DNA of 64,000 nucleotides from Candidatus Melainabacteria bacterium (GCA_022009935.1 CP091731.1:1426001-1490000), one strand, 5' to 3'. Shown: positions 43,779 through 55,207, counted from the first letter of the stretch. Numbers and translations are program-made. Notes: generated by a model from the letters alone, not told the origin.

Positions 43779-44405
43779 ATGAATAACAATGACACAATAG
43801 TTTATGAATTATATGGAAAAACATACATAAATTTAACAAACAGTTGCACAAATGAGTGTGAATTTTGTATCCGTGACATAAAAGACGATGTCGTTGGAAA
43901 CGATATGTGGCTTGAACATGACAATATCATTGGGGACGATGTAATAGAAGCACTTCTTGCAAAGAAAGATAACTTGAAAGATGAAATTGTTTACTGTGGC
44001 TATGGCGAACCAACGTTAAGACTGAGTGCTTTAATAAAAAGTGCAAAATTTATAAAAGAAAATTTTAAAGATAAAAAAATAAGACTAAACACCAATGGTC
44101 ATGGTAACTTAGTCTACAAAACAGATATAGTACCTCAACTAGCTCAATACATAGATAGTGTATCGATAAGTTTAAACGCACAAGATGAAAAAAACTTATA
44201 ATCAAATATCAAAGCCAAAAATAAAAAACGCATATCAGGGGATGTTGGATTTTGTAAAAAATGTAAAGAAAATGGAATCGATACAACCGTCACCATTGTT
44301 ACACATTTTAAGGACTACGAAATAGACGTTGAAAAATGCCGACAAATAGCCAATGATTTAGGCGTAAAATTTCGTGAAAGAGAATATTTAAATAACGGAT
44401 ATTAA
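43779..44405 (+). CDS. Radical SAM protein (TatD-associated type)
   Basis: About 209 residues, with shifts near 44200 and 44250. The radical SAM cluster motif Cx3Cx2C is CTNECEFC; CGYGEPTLRLSALIKSAKFI and IRLNTNGHGNLV follow. The small size and the GYGEPT pattern match the short radical SAM proteins often paired with TatD. The C-terminus reads VTIVTHFKDYEIDVEKCRQI. Substrate unknown. A probable operon partner of glnA 80 bp downstream. Confidence 0.82.
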
Positions 44406-44484
44406 AATTTTATAAAGTTTCTTGACGAAAATAAAAAAACAATAGTAAAATTAAGAATGTAAAAAGTAATTGAGGTATAAATTT

Positions 44485-45848
44485 ATGAGTGATTTTAGTT
44501 ACCGCCGGCTTGATGGTGAAAATTATGACATTAACAAAGTGAAGCAAATTATTAAAGAAGAGAATATCAAATTTATTAAGCTTCAATTCGTTGACATTAA
44601 CGGTCATGTTAAAAATTTATCAATTCCATCAATTCACATCGATAAAATATTGAATAATGAAATGATGTTAGATGGTTCATCAATAAAAGGTTTTCGTAGC
44701 ATAGAAACATCCGATATGTATTTTTATCCTGACATCAATACATTTACAATATTACCTTGAGAACACGTGAAGATTCAAAAGCTGCAAGACTAATATGCAA
44801 CATTCATAATGCAGATGGCACACCTTTTGAAGGATGTCCAAGATGTAACTTAAAACGACTTATGAAAGAAGCCGAAGAACTTGGCTTTTCAATGAACATA
44901 GGATCCTGAAGCAGAATTTTTCTTATTCAAAAAAGATAAAGACGGCAATGTGACAACAATTCCAAACGATAAAGCCGGCTATTATGATTTGGATATCTAC
45001 GGATTTAGGTGAAAATGTTCGTGGAGATATTGTTGCAACATTACAACAAATGGGATTTGACATTGAAGCATCACACCATGAAGTAGCTGATGGTCAACAC
45101 GAAATAGATTTTAAATATGCAGATATTCTTACAACAGCAGATAATGTATCAACATTTAAAATAGCCGTAAAAGCAGTCGCAGAAGAATATGACTTGCATG
45201 CGACATTTATGCCAAAACCAATATTCGGAATAAATGGTTCAGGAATGCACTGCAATATTTCATTATTCAAAGATAATAAAAACGCATTTTTAGATGAAAA
45301 TGCATTATATAAGTTATCAAATGAAGCAACTTGGGCAATTGGTGGATTGTTGAAGATGTTCGAGGATTTACAGCAATAACCAACCCAACGGTAAATAGCT
45401 ATAAACGTCTTGTCCCAGGCTATGAAGCACCTGTATACGTTGCTTGGTCATTGGCTAACAGAAGTGCTTTAGTTCGAGTTCCTGCAAAACGAGGCAATGC
45501 AACACGTGTTGAATTGCGTTCACCAGACCCAAGTTGCAATCCATATTTAGCGTTTGCCGTTATCCTTCAAGCTTGTATCGATGGCGTAAAAACAAAATTG
45601 AACCGCCAGCACCAGTTGAAAGTAACATTTATCAACTTTCAAGTCGTGAAAGAGAATTACAACAAATTACAACTTTACCAGGAAGCCTTGAAGAAGCACT
45701 TTGCGAAATGTCTAAAAGCAAAGTTGTTAAAGAAGCTTTAGGTGAACATATTTATAATGAATTTTGTCAAGCCAAACGCAAGGAATGGGATTCTTTTAGA
45801 ACTTATGTGTCAAGTTGGGAAATAGACAAATATATGGATACTTTGTAA
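44485..45848 (+). CDS. glnA: Glutamine synthetase, type I
   Basis: About 454 residues. [73 protein letters not shown] and [20 protein letters not shown] are all conserved active-site or metal-binding stretches. Frameshifts near 44758, 44907, 44995, 45352, 45590 and others break the gene. ATG 44485 follows TGAGGT; the upstream TTG reading is rejected. Length and sequence fit the shorter type I-alpha group. It assimilates ammonia. Confidence 0.93.
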
Positions 45849-45869
45849 AAAATATTTATATAAACTAAA

Positions 45870-45900
45870 AAGACTATATTGACAGTAGTCTTTTTTTTTT
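45870..45900 (+). terminator. Terminator of glnA
   Basis: AAGACTA (45870-45876) pairs with TAGTCTT (45886-45892), followed by a run of Ts to 45900. Confidence 0.85.
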
Positions 45901-45936
45901 ATTAATATAATATAAATTTGGAGAGGAGACATATTA

Positions 45937-46254
45937 GTGAGAATAAACTCATTTTTAAATAATCAAGGAAATAACTATAACAAAGATAATAATAGTAAAA
46001 AAACATCTTTTGGTTTGCCACATAAGTATGAGAAAATGAAATTAGAAGATTATATTAAAATACCTACATGTTATAGAGTAAGTCAAGAGGCTATAAGAGC
46101 AGAAATAAAACTTAAAGAGTCCATGAAAAAATATAATGAAGAATATATGAAACAAGTCAACGAAACAGCTGACAAGGCCTACAAAGAATTGCAAAAACGT
46201 GAAAATGCAACTTCAACGTATGATGCCGGTTTTGCTGATCATCATAATGATTAA
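45937..46254 (+). CDS. Small hypothetical protein with TSFG motif
   Basis: This intact 105-residue protein starts at GTG 45937 after GGAGAGGAG. The first part is Asn-rich with KKTSFGLPHKYEK, one of the small-protein N-terminal F-x motifs seen elsewhere in this window. The rest is a charged helix (AEIKLKESMKKYNEEYMKQV). Function unknown. Confidence 0.6.
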   Translation: MRINSFLNNQGNNYNKDNNSKKTSFGLPHKYEKMKLEDYIKIPTCYRVSQEAIRAEIKLKESMKKYNEEYMKQVNETADKAYKELQKRENATSTYDAGFADHHND

Positions 46255-47075
46255 TTATATTTTATTATAAACTTCATTTTTATTAAACCCATATAAGGTA
46301 ACAAGAATTGTAACAATATCCCTTTTGGAAAATCCTTTGTTTTTCAATTGTTCAATTTTATTTAATAATTCTAAATCTAAGGCGAAATTGTTGTCATTAT
46401 TTTTATAAATTATAACAACAATTTCGCCTTTTAAAATATTTGTTTTATAAAAATCAATCAAATCAATAACTTTGCATGTTTTAATTTGTTCATAAATTTT
46501 AGTTAACTCTCGACCAACAGAAACAACAACATCTTCGCCAAATATTTTGGCGATATTATCCAAGGTTTTAAAAGTCTATTTGCCGATTCATAGAAAACGA
46601 TATCGTTAAAAGAATTTTTTAACAAAAGTTTTTTTGAGCTTCAAAAGTACGAGGCAAAAACCAAGGAAAACGAAAGGCTCGTCTTGCTTATAGGTGGCTG
46701 ATAAAAAGGCAACTAAAGCACAAGCCCCCGGAACAGGCACAATTTTAATGTTTTCTTGAGAAAGAGTATTCACTAAAATCCGTCCCGGGTCTGAAATGCA
46801 AGGAGTACCGGCATCTGAAACGAGTGCAACTTTTTATTTTCCTCCAAAATCAAACGTTTGATATTTTCAACACGGCTTTTTTCATTAAACTTGTGATAAC
46901 TCATAAGTTTTTTGTTGTCAATTTGAAAATGTGTAAGCAAACGGCTGGAATTACGAGTATCTTCACACAAAATGATATCCGCAGACTTCAAAACCTCAAC
47001 TGCACGAAAAGTTATGTCATTCAAATTACCAATCGGCGTTGCAACAATATACAGACATTTTTCAACAATCGTCAT
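46255..47075 (-). CDS. rsmI: 16S rRNA (cytidine1402-2'-O)-methyltransferase
   Basis: About 273 residues, shifts near 46578, 46640 and 46828. Motifs: LYIVATPIGNLNDITFRAVE, CEDTRNSSRLLTHF, LVSDAGTPCISDPG and IVPVPGACALVAFL, all characteristic of RsmI. The C-terminal part (VVSVGRELTKIYEQI, LKGEIVVIIYKNN) matches too. It methylates C1402 of 16S rRNA. The downstream end touches the neighbouring plus-strand gene stop. Confidence 0.93.
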
Positions 47076-47093
47076 AACTAATGCTCAAACAAG

Positions 47094-47857
47094 TTATAAT
47101 AAAGTTTCATCATATTGTGTAAGCAATATGGGTTCATCATTTGTGACACAAACAGTATGTTCAAAATGAGCGGAAGGTTTTTATCGCAAGTTACAACAGT
47201 CCATTGGTCATCGAGGGTATAGACATCATCACATCCCAAATTCAACATAGGTTCAATCGCAATAGTCATACCGTGTTTAAGCTTAATGTTACTTCCTGTA
47301 GAATAATTATAAACAAAAGGCTCTTCATGCATTTTTCGACCGACACCGTGTCCGCCATAATTTCTAACAATACCAAGATTTTTACTTTTAGCTACGTTTT
47401 CGATTGCACGCCCGACATCATCAAGAGTATTATCTTCTTTCATTTGAGAAACTCCTGCAAATAGTGCTTTTTCAGTTGTTTCAAGAAGCATTTTACACTC
47501 ATTTGAAATATTACCAACAGGATAAGTCCACGCACTATCACCAACAAAACCGTGATAAGTCGCACCAATATCAATACTTACAACATCGCCATCATTAAGT
47601 TTTCTGGTTTTGGAAGGGAAACCATGAACAACTTCATCATTTATCGAAACACAAATTGAAAAAGGAAAGCCATTATACCCTAAAAACGTAGGAATAGCCT
47701 TATGTTCCCTTATAATTTTGTTGCATTCGTTGTCAAGTTCAATTGTAAGAATACCCGGTTCAACGATTTCTTTCATTTTTTTATGACATAAAGCAACAAT
47801 ATTGCCTGCCATTTTCATATACTTAATATCATCACGAGATTTGCGACTGATGCTCAT
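47094..47857 (-). CDS. map: Methionine aminopeptidase, type I
   Basis: About 254 residues. Metal ligands lie in IDIGATYHGFVGDSAWTYPV (two Asp), GGHGVGRKMHEEP (His), IAIEPML (Glu) and the final ENDEP-like TNDEPILLT. A frameshift near 47185 changes the printed C-terminus; correcting it gives SAHFEHTVCVTNDEPILLT and a stop at 47094. The start is directly after the adk stop (TAAATG), as in many adk-map operons. Confidence 0.93.
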
Positions 47858-48522
47858 TTAATTTTCCTCAACGACATTTAATAATTTTTCAAAGATTTTA
47901 TCGACTTTGCCATTAGCATCTATTTTATAAAGCTGATTTCTTTTTTCAAAAAATTCAACAAGTGGTTTGGTTTCTTCATCATAAGTTTTGAAGCGTTTTA
48001 AAGCAATTTCATAAGTATCATCAGCTCTTTGCATCAACTTTTCGCCATCTTCATCGCAAACTCCATCATTTTTTGGAGGTGCAAATTTTAAATTGTATAT
48101 TTTTTTGCATTTTGGACAGCTGCGACGGTTAATAATTCTGTCCATAAGCACATTTTGGTCAACTTCAAAATAAATAGCCATCATTTTGACATTGTCATCT
48201 TTAAAAAATAGTATTATTCATTTCATCCAAAGTTTGGGCTTGTTGAAGACTTCTAGGAAAACCATCAAGAATAACACCATCTTTGCAATCGTCTTGAAGA
48301 AGCCTGTTTTTAATAATTTTAGCGACTATTTCAGGTGGCACAAGCTTACCTTCATCTATGTATTTTTTTGGCAACAATGCCGTCTTCAGTTTGATTTTTG
48401 ATAACTTCACGAATTAAACTGCCGGTGTCAACATGAGGAATATTCAATTTTTTAGACAGCATAATTGTTTGGGTTCCCTTGCCACAAGCCGGCGGATAAA
48501 TAAATATCAATTGTTTTTTCAT
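47858..48522 (-). CDS. adk: Adenylate kinase with zinc-type lid
   Basis: About 221 residues, shifts near 48210 and 48395. It has VILDGFPRSLQQAQTLDEM, VDTGSLIREVI and the zinc-lid ligands CPKC with a later CDEDG. The P-loop reads YPPACGKGTQT where most adenylate kinases have GPPGSGKGTQA, so two positions differ. It makes ADP from AMP and ATP. The next gene is map. Confidence 0.9.
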
Positions 48523-48616
48523 ATTTTATCTCACTTTATAAAACTATTTAATAAAAAGAATTATAGCACCAGAACATTTTAGAGACAACTTTTTATTTTT
48601 ATACAAGTTGCTAAAC

Positions 48617-49070
48617 AAAGAAGCTCACCGATTGACACTTCAACTATCAATGCACCTTCTCTCAAACTTCTTGTCTATTTTCTTTTTTACAAACTGACTC
48701 AATTTATGCAAAGAAGCTCATTTGCTGACACTTCAACTATCAATGCACTTTCTCTCAAAATTCTTGTCTATTTTCTTTTTTACAAACTGACTCAATTTAT
48801 GCAAAAAAAGTTCATTGGCTGACACTTCAACTATCAATGCACTTTCTCTCAAAATTCTTGTCTATTTTCTTTTTTACAAACTGACTCAATTTATGCAAAA
48901 AAGTTCATTGGCTGACACTTCAACTATCAATGCACTTTCTCTCAAAATTCTTGCTTCTGTTCTTTTTTACAAACTGACTCAATTTATGCAAAGAAGCTCA
49001 CCGATTGACACTTCAACTATAAATGCACCTTCTCTCAAAATTCTTGCTTCTGTTCTTTTTTAAACTTATC
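48617..49070. repeat. 93-bp tandem repeat, five units
   Basis: GACACTTCAACTATCAATGC recurs at 48634, 48727, 48821, 48914 and 49007, spaced 93, 94, 93 and 93 bp. Unit content on the minus strand is the end of the upstream gene, AAAGAACAGAAGCAAGAATT then TTGA, followed by its 3' flank. The 93-bp length leaves a plus-strand frame open, but that frame has no start or RBS, so I read the array as duplicated 3' flank. Confidence 0.85.
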
Positions 49071-49625
49071 CAAAGTGAACTTGTTGGCAAGAAGACTTAT
49101 CCCCATCCACAACAAACCTGCCCCCACACCATAACCTAAAACTTTTTCACAAGTTTTATTACCAACTTTCTTTATATTAAAAAAAGAAAATGCAATATTT
49201 AAAGTTGAACAAGTACATGCATTAAAAAATGCTTTTTAAGCAAGTATTTTTTTAGTGTATTTTGACTTTTTCATTTTTCCTTTTTTAATCTTGTAAATAA
49301 TGTCTTTTTCTTCATTTTTTTCATTAATATATGAATGAACACAAGAAGCAACAAGAGTCAAACAGCCCACACACAATAATGCAAAATTTAATTTTCCTCC
49401 AGTTTTCTTTTTAAAATCGTTGAATTTTCGTTTTAATTCGACATTATCATTTTCAAGCAAAGTTTGTCCAAATAAAATAGCAGCAGCCATAGGTATTTTT
49501 ATTGCTTCAAATTTTGATTGTTTTGCATAAATATATTCAGAAGAATTATTGTTTTTAAAAGTTTGTTTATTGTTTTTATTATTTATTTTTATATTGCAAT
49601 TTTTATATAAATTGTTAATTTTCAT
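49035..49625 (-). CDS. Small membrane protein with in-frame TAA
   Basis: About 196 residues. The first 130 (to 49239) contain KQTFKNNNSSEYIYAKQSKF, a membrane helix (LLCVGCLTLVASCVHSYI) and a basic tail. A TAA at 49236-49238 ends that reading, but the same frame goes on with KAFFNACTCSTLNIAFSFFN and GYGVGAGLLWMGISLLANKF, then a natural-looking end KKEQKQEF. The single stop may be an error or a real truncation. The array of 93-bp repeats begins at its 3' end. Confidence 0.55.
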
Positions 49626-49678
49626 TAATTTTCCCTTAATTTGATAAATTTAATTTAAATAAACAACATTGCAATCTT

Positions 49679-50740
49679 CTAGTAAGGACCATAATTAGGT
49701 GGTGGTGGAGGTGTAAACCCATGTCCTATTTGTCCGCTGTCATACAATTCATTCCAATCATCAACATATCTATGATAAGATTCTGATTTATAATAAGATT
49801 CTCTATTGCCATATTGATCCACACGGCTATCATCTTTCACATTCTCGCCTTCAGGAACACAGCTTGCTCCATTTGATGTATAATACATTGGAGGTGGCGA
49901 GGGTGTCCAACCGTGACCTATTTGTCCACTGTCATACAATTCATTCCAATCTTTTACATCATCATAATATTCTTTAGAATTCCAATATGAAGAATGTTTT
50001 ATATGACAAGCAGACTCTCCTATTTTTCTAGGTAAAATACCCTTATCTAAAAGTTCATTATATTTCTTTTCTAATTTTCGAGCTTCTTGGTCTGTTATGT
50101 TGTCAGTTTTTTTGTTATTAAAAATGATACACATCCTAAACCATCTTTTGGTTTATTTTTTACCCAACTTTCAAACATTGTCATACAAGCTTCTCCAAAA
50201 GTAAATGTTGTTGCCGTTGCTACACCTGCATTAACGACTCTTCCAACCAGTGGAACAACTTGTGCTATACTTGCTCCAAAAACATCTGAAACACTTTTTT
50301 GTATTAAATCGGCTAACGCTGAATGTATACTTTTATTCAATTCTGTAGTTTTAGGTACTAATTCTTTTGAAATCATTGCTCCTGAAGACCCACTTGCCAA
50401 ACTTGTTATAGTTTTTGCAGATAAACTATTAAATCCATATTCTTTTCCTATTCTAACAGCCATAACTGCTTCATTAAGTACTAATGCACCTGCAGAACCA
50501 ATTGGATTTTTTATAAAACCACCCCCAAATGCTGAAGCAATGACATGCTGTTTTATAACTTTTTTAGCCTGTTCTCTTCCGCCAAATTCTATTTTTTGAT
50601 TTGTTTTTAAACATTTTTCTAGCATATTCAAATTGTTTAACGCTTTTTTGCTCTTGCGACAAAACATTTTCTTTTCCTTTAAACATCACAACATCAGCTT
50701 GAAGATTTGGCTTCAACTTCAAATTTGAATATCTTGGCAT
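49679..50740 (-). CDS. Glycine/alanine-rich membrane protein with C-terminal repeat
   Basis: About 354 residues over shifts near 50590 and 50110. The N-terminus has DVVMFKGKENVL. A hydrophobic Gly/Ala/Val-rich core (HVIASAFGGGFIKNPIGSAG, VVPLVGRVVNAGVATATTF) resembles the DUF697/YcjF-type domain. The C-terminal 120 residues carry two copies of WNELYDSGQIGHG followed by a proline tract (49.7-49.96 kb). Start ATG 50740 follows AAAAGGGCATAAAAGC. Role unknown. Confidence 0.55.
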
Positions 50741-51018
50741 GCTTTTATGCCCTTTTGCTATTTGTGATTGATTGATTAGTTGTCTCAAACAAAATACCAT
50801 TCAGTTTCATAAATTTTATCCCCTTCTATTTTAAATGCACTAGACCTAGCAAAAAGATGCTTATATTTATGTTACAACTTAAAATAAACTTGTCAACTAT
50901 TTTTTGTATATATTCTTAATACTTTTAATAAAAAAAGAAACCGCCTTAAAACGGGCGGTTATGACCTTTGTTGTTTGTTCTGCTAGTTATATTATAATGG
51001 TCAAAATAAGTTTATAAA
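50741..51018. other. Intergenic region holding a minus-strand terminator
   Basis: Apart from the terminator at 50938-50960 and the putative promoter of the 49679-50740 gene, nothing is seen here. Confidence 0.35.
50938..50960 (-). terminator. Terminator of the 51019-51364 gene
   Basis: AACCGCC pairs with GGGCGGTT around TTAAAAC. On the minus strand the stem is followed by TTCTTTTTTT. Confidence 0.8.
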
Positions 51019-51364
51019 TTAAGCAACATAATCTACTGCTTTATGTTGAATTTCTTTATCATAAGCTCCAGATTGAACATATTGAGAAAGTTCCTTATCC
51101 ACATTTTGAGCTTCATTAATAACTTCTTTTTTGTTAATTTCTTTTGGATTAATCAAACTCATCAACTTTTTAACCTTTTGGCCAAAAGCTGAAAATAAAG
51201 AGTTATCAACCATACTTGCTTTTTGAAGCTTCATAAGCTGAGTTAACATATCTGTCAATCAAGCTTTCTTGCTTAACAGCATTAACAGTTTTAGCTTTAT
51301 TATTATCAGAAGTAAATCTGATTGGTGTTGAAACATTTATACTAGTTATTAAATTGTTGTTCAT
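51019..51364 (-). CDS. Small hypothetical protein with RFTSDN motif
   Basis: About 115 residues, one shift near 51230. ATG 51364 (MNNNLITSINVSTPIRFTSD) is chosen since it is followed by the short motif seen in other small proteins here; the longer frame has no RBS. The rest is a charged helical sequence (FGQKVKKLMSLINPKEINKK). It has its own terminator. Confidence 0.5.
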
Positions 51365-51695
51365 AATCTTTACCTCGTAAGTTCTAGTGTTTTTCTTACA
51401 CTTATTAACCACATTTTTATTATGCAATATTAATATTAATTTGTCAACCCTTTGATTTAACATTTTTCAAATTAGGCAAAAATCAACAATGGTAGGGCTT
51501 TAACCATTAAGTGTACAAAACGCACTTAATCCGCTGTGTAAGGATTTGCAAGATTCAAATAAACATGTAATTTAAAACTTTGTATTAAGTTTTGTTAAGA
51601 AAACCGGAGGAATTTTATAAATACTCTACAAATTTTGCCGTAAACTATACAATCTTGATAATCTTTTTTAAAATAAACGTATAATTTACACTAAA
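51365..51695. other. Intergenic region with two weak stem-loops
   Basis: AATGGT/ACCATT near 51490-51510 and TAAGTG/CACTTA near 51510-51530 are visible stems. Nothing coding is convincing. It is the downstream boundary of the minus-strand phage head genes. Confidence 0.35.
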
Positions 51696-52992
51696 TTAAT
51701 AAGTAATCGGCCAATAATATTCAACTAAATAAGAAGCTGCATCAAATGGATGAGTCAAAAACTTCAACTTTTTATCCTGTTTTATTTGATGGTGCATAGG
51801 CACCTCTATTTGCGATGTCCCTTCTCGATACTTTAAATTATAGATATTATAAAGAAGTTGTTTGCACTTTCTGCTTATAAAAACATGCCTTTCACCCGAA
51901 AATGATTTAACTCTTGAATTAAAACTTTGAACTCTGTTTTTTATAGGTGGATTAAACGCACGTATATTAAATTCAATATCTTTAAATCCAAAAGCTTCAA
52001 GCTTTTTTACGTATTATCACATAATTTGTATATTCCGAAGTACAAGTTCGGTTATCTCCAGAGGCATCACCATTTATAATAATTTTGCCCTCTATGACCT
52101 TTAAATTTTTCATAAAAAACATCACAAGCTTTTGATGTTGTGGTATTTTCAAGCGCTATTTCATCAATAAAATAAACGTTTTCGTCAGACTTATGCGCAA
52201 ATATCCAACACATTGGATCCACATTAAAATCACATGTTATATGAAGCGGTAAATGCGGATCATGGTTTGCTTCAAAGATATTTTCACTATCAAAATCTTT
52301 AACAACAAGATTTGTATCTATATTAACCCATTGCCCCAAAACGTTTGCACGATAATAGTCTTCGTCATAAAAGTCTTTTCAACTCATCAACAAAACCATC
52401 CGGCAAATATATATTTTGAGATGTAGGAGCAATAATCAAACGATAATTAGGATTTTTGGCTTCAACAAAATGTTTATAAATGTATCCTTTACACTCTTCG
52501 GGATTAGTATGCCCAAAAAGCCTATATCTAAAATTTTGCCAAGTTGGTTGAATTTTTTTGCCGTAAACGCCCTAAAAGCATCAAAAACGTGCTTTCAGGA
52601 ACTTCTGACATTTCTTCAATTTGCACAAATCCTAAATTTAAAGATTTTAATTTGCTTGGTTGTTCAAAATGCCTAAAAAGTACTTTTGAGCCGTTTTTAA
52701 AGCTTATCCTGCATTCACTTTTGGAATAAGTGTAATGTTTACGCTCTTTAAAACCCATGTTGTTTAAATGCTCAAAATAGGTTTCAAGAGTAGTATCTCT
52801 TACCATTGGAAAAGTCAAAGCCCCAACCAGCCCAACTATTTTAGGAAATTTTAATGCAAGCAAAATGCCAAGCAAAGAGCCTGCAAATGTTTTACCGGAT
52901 CCAAAACCACCTTGATAAACCGCAACATCAAGAGAATAATCGTGCGGCACTTCGATAAACTCCCGCTGTTTGGGCAATAATTTATATTTCAT
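51696..52992 (-). CDS. Phage terminase large subunit
   Basis: About 432 residues across shifts near 52075, 52380 and 52550. ATPase: KLLPKQREFIEV, then Walker A QGGFGSGKTFAGSLL and Walker B GFVQIEEMSEVPESTF. Nuclease half: HITCDFNVDPMCWIFAHKSD, with the conserved Asp, and the C-terminal FLTHPFDAASYLVEYYW. Packaging motor. I use ATG 52992; a GTG at 53010 is also possible. It is downstream of the coat and structural genes rather than before them. Confidence 0.9.
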
Positions 52993-53028
52993 AAGTATCA
53001 ATATCTCCACAAAACTGAAAACTAAAAA

Positions 53029-53525
53029 TTAGGAAACTATAGAGAAAAACAGAATATCGACCGGATTATTGTTTACAACTGTGTGTTTCTCCAATGTCCC
53101 CTCATATTTAAACCCTAAATCATACAATATTCGACTTGAAACAATATTGGTTGAGTAAACTTGGGCGGATAATTTTTTAATATCGTAAGTTTTAAATACA
53201 TAAGGAATAAACATTTTGCCCGTTTCTCGAACAAATTGACCAAAATAATATTTATTAAAACACGCAGTAATATCAACCCCATAGCCATTTGCCCACCAAC
53301 CATCCAGAAAAATAAACCCTGCCAATTTGAACTTAACAGGGTCTATAATAAACCACAAAAATCCATTTAAAGACAAAATAAAATTATATAAGGACTTTAT
53401 ATCATTAAATGAATTACCATCATCAAACAATCGGTGTTTGTATTTTTTTAGAAGTTTTATAAAATCAAAATAAAAATAAATGAATAACTATCCAAAATAT
53501 TAATAAAAAAAGGTTTGTTAATCAT
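53029..53525 (-). CDS. GNAT-family acetyltransferase-like protein in the phage module
   Basis: About 165 residues, shift near 53460. PVKFKLAGFIFLDGWWAN, ITACFNKYYFGQFVRETGKM and YSTNIVSSRILYDLGFKYEG follow the GNAT fold: the last segment matches motif B (N..S.r.le.lGF..EG). Such proteins are common between tail and terminase genes of some gut phages. Substrate unknown. It lies between the terminase and the structural protein with very short gaps. Confidence 0.75.
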
Positions 53526-53527
53526 AA

Positions 53528-55047
53528 TCAATCAACCAATATTTCTTTAAAATCCAGGCCAACGAGTGCAAAGTCATGGGTTATGTCATTTCCTCGAATG
53601 CATATTTGCACACTATACAAAGATTCTGATATTTCAAGTTTATATTTAGGCTCAAACATCTTAGACCAGCAATCATGATAATCAGATGAAGGAGGATTTT
53701 CTTCAACAGCAAAATGAGAAGTATCGTCATCCCAAACAAGTGAAAATAGACTTAAAACTTTCACTTCTTCCATATCCGACTCAAACAAATCGTCATAATC
53801 TTTATTGCAAGAAAATATAAATTTATTATCAACATCTTCATCCATAATAAGATAAAACTCTTCAATGGTTTTGCGTTCACTATTTGTTCCAAGCGCAAAG
53901 AAAGGTGTTTGATATAAGAAATTAATAGGTTCACCGTTAAAGGTATTTCCATTATCTTCCAAATAAACATTTCCAAGACTATCGCCTGTTAAAATGCTAT
54001 TATTATATAAGCAAGCAGCTGTAATATTTTGTGGAATTTCGCGTTTAACCCAAGCATTATTTGTATAATCAAAAACAAAAACATTGTTGATATAACTTTT
54101 ATTCTCCAAGGGTACAAAGCACCACAACTGATTTTTCAACTCATAAGGAAGTAAAATTATTGAATCTTTTTATTAAAATTGATATCATTTACAAGTGGTT
54201 TAATATTTAATGTAATTTCAGAACTCATTACAATTTGATTCAATTCACCTGTTTGGGATAAAGCAAAAAGTCCGTTTGAGAAAAAATATTGTTTATTATT
54301 AACGGTTGTTGTTGCATTTGAAGAACAAGCACCTTTATTTGAAAAAGGCATAATTGAAAAATCACTTGGTGAAGCCCCTGACAAAAGATATGTTTGCCCT
54401 TCTTTATATATAGCCAAATATTCCTGATAAGGTTTCAAAGCGACAATTTCTGCTGTATCTATATGAAAGTCAGCGATATAACCTGCATCGCCCGAAGTCG
54501 AAAAATCTTTATAATTTCCAAGAGAGGAGAAATAAAGCTTGCTACCTTGAGCCACAAACAAACGTGAACGAAAAGAAGCTACAGCTTCACCGATTATAGT
54601 CTGATTATCAGCACCGGTCAACTCCAAAACTTCAACAGAATTGTCAGAACTTTTGAAATACATAGGCTTATCAACACCATTTGTTATAAATACTCCATTT
54701 AAATATTTTACAAAGTTGCATTTCTTGTTTGCTGTCAATGAACTTTTAAGCAAGGTTAAAGCCAAATTTTGAAAATTATAAGAGTACAATTCTCCATCAT
54801 CAGTTGAAATTAAAATATAATTGTCAATCGAAAATAAAGAATTTATTGAATAATTAGAATTATCATCATCTTGCGTTTTAAGCGAAAACAACAAGCTGTT
54901 GCCTTTCACGCGTCTAATTCCATAATTTGACATTATTTCAACATTTGTTGCACTTTGGGCATAAACCTTTTTAGTTTCAAATCCTAAATTTAATTTGGTA
55001 GAACTCACATTAATCCCACCTGAAAAATCAGTAAATAATTGTTTCAT
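53528..55047 (-). CDS. Phage structural protein, beta-propeller-like
   Basis: About 507 residues, one shift near 54145. It begins MKQLFTDFSGGINVSSTKLN, a common N-terminus of phage virion proteins. Repeated WxxD/Y-rich strands follow (INSLFSIDNYILISTDDGEL, KCNFVKYLNGVFITNGVD, FSNGLFALSQTGELNQI), suggesting a propeller. It lies between the coat region and the GNAT/terminase genes. Precise virion role unknown; neck or tail needle stabilisation is possible. Confidence 0.6.
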
Positions 55048-55107
55048 AAATTACCTCCATAATATATTAATTTTTATTAAGAACTATCAAAAATATTTAA
55101 AAAAATA

Positions 55108-55207
55108 TTGCAATTTTTCTAAAAATGTGTATAATAAATGTATTGTTAATGTTTCGGCTAGTGTAAACCTGATGCAATAAAGGTTCAATTTGTTGCATCG
55201 TTTTTTT
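55108..55207 (+). ncRNA. Putative phage small RNA with own promoter and terminator
   Basis: TTGCAA (55108-55113) and TATAAT (55130-55135) are separated by 16 bp. A transcript from about 55142 would end after the hairpin GATGCAA/TTGCATC (55171-55199) and T7 (55201-55207), giving about 66 nt. It contains no ORF with an RBS. It lies antiparallel and just upstream of the 55047 gene start. Confidence 0.6.

Noticed and set aside
44470..44484. TTG start for glnA
   Set aside because: It has no RBS, whereas ATG 44485 lies at the right distance after TGAGGT and gives the usual GlnA N-terminus.
48815..49063. Plus-strand 82-codon ORF inside the tandem repeats
   Set aside because: The repeat length of 93 bp keeps a frame open by arithmetic, the ORF has no RBS, and the repeat unit is explained as a copy of the minus-strand gene's 3' end.
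48617..49070. CRISPR array
   Set aside because: Units are contiguous 93-bp copies with no variable spacers and no cas genes are present.
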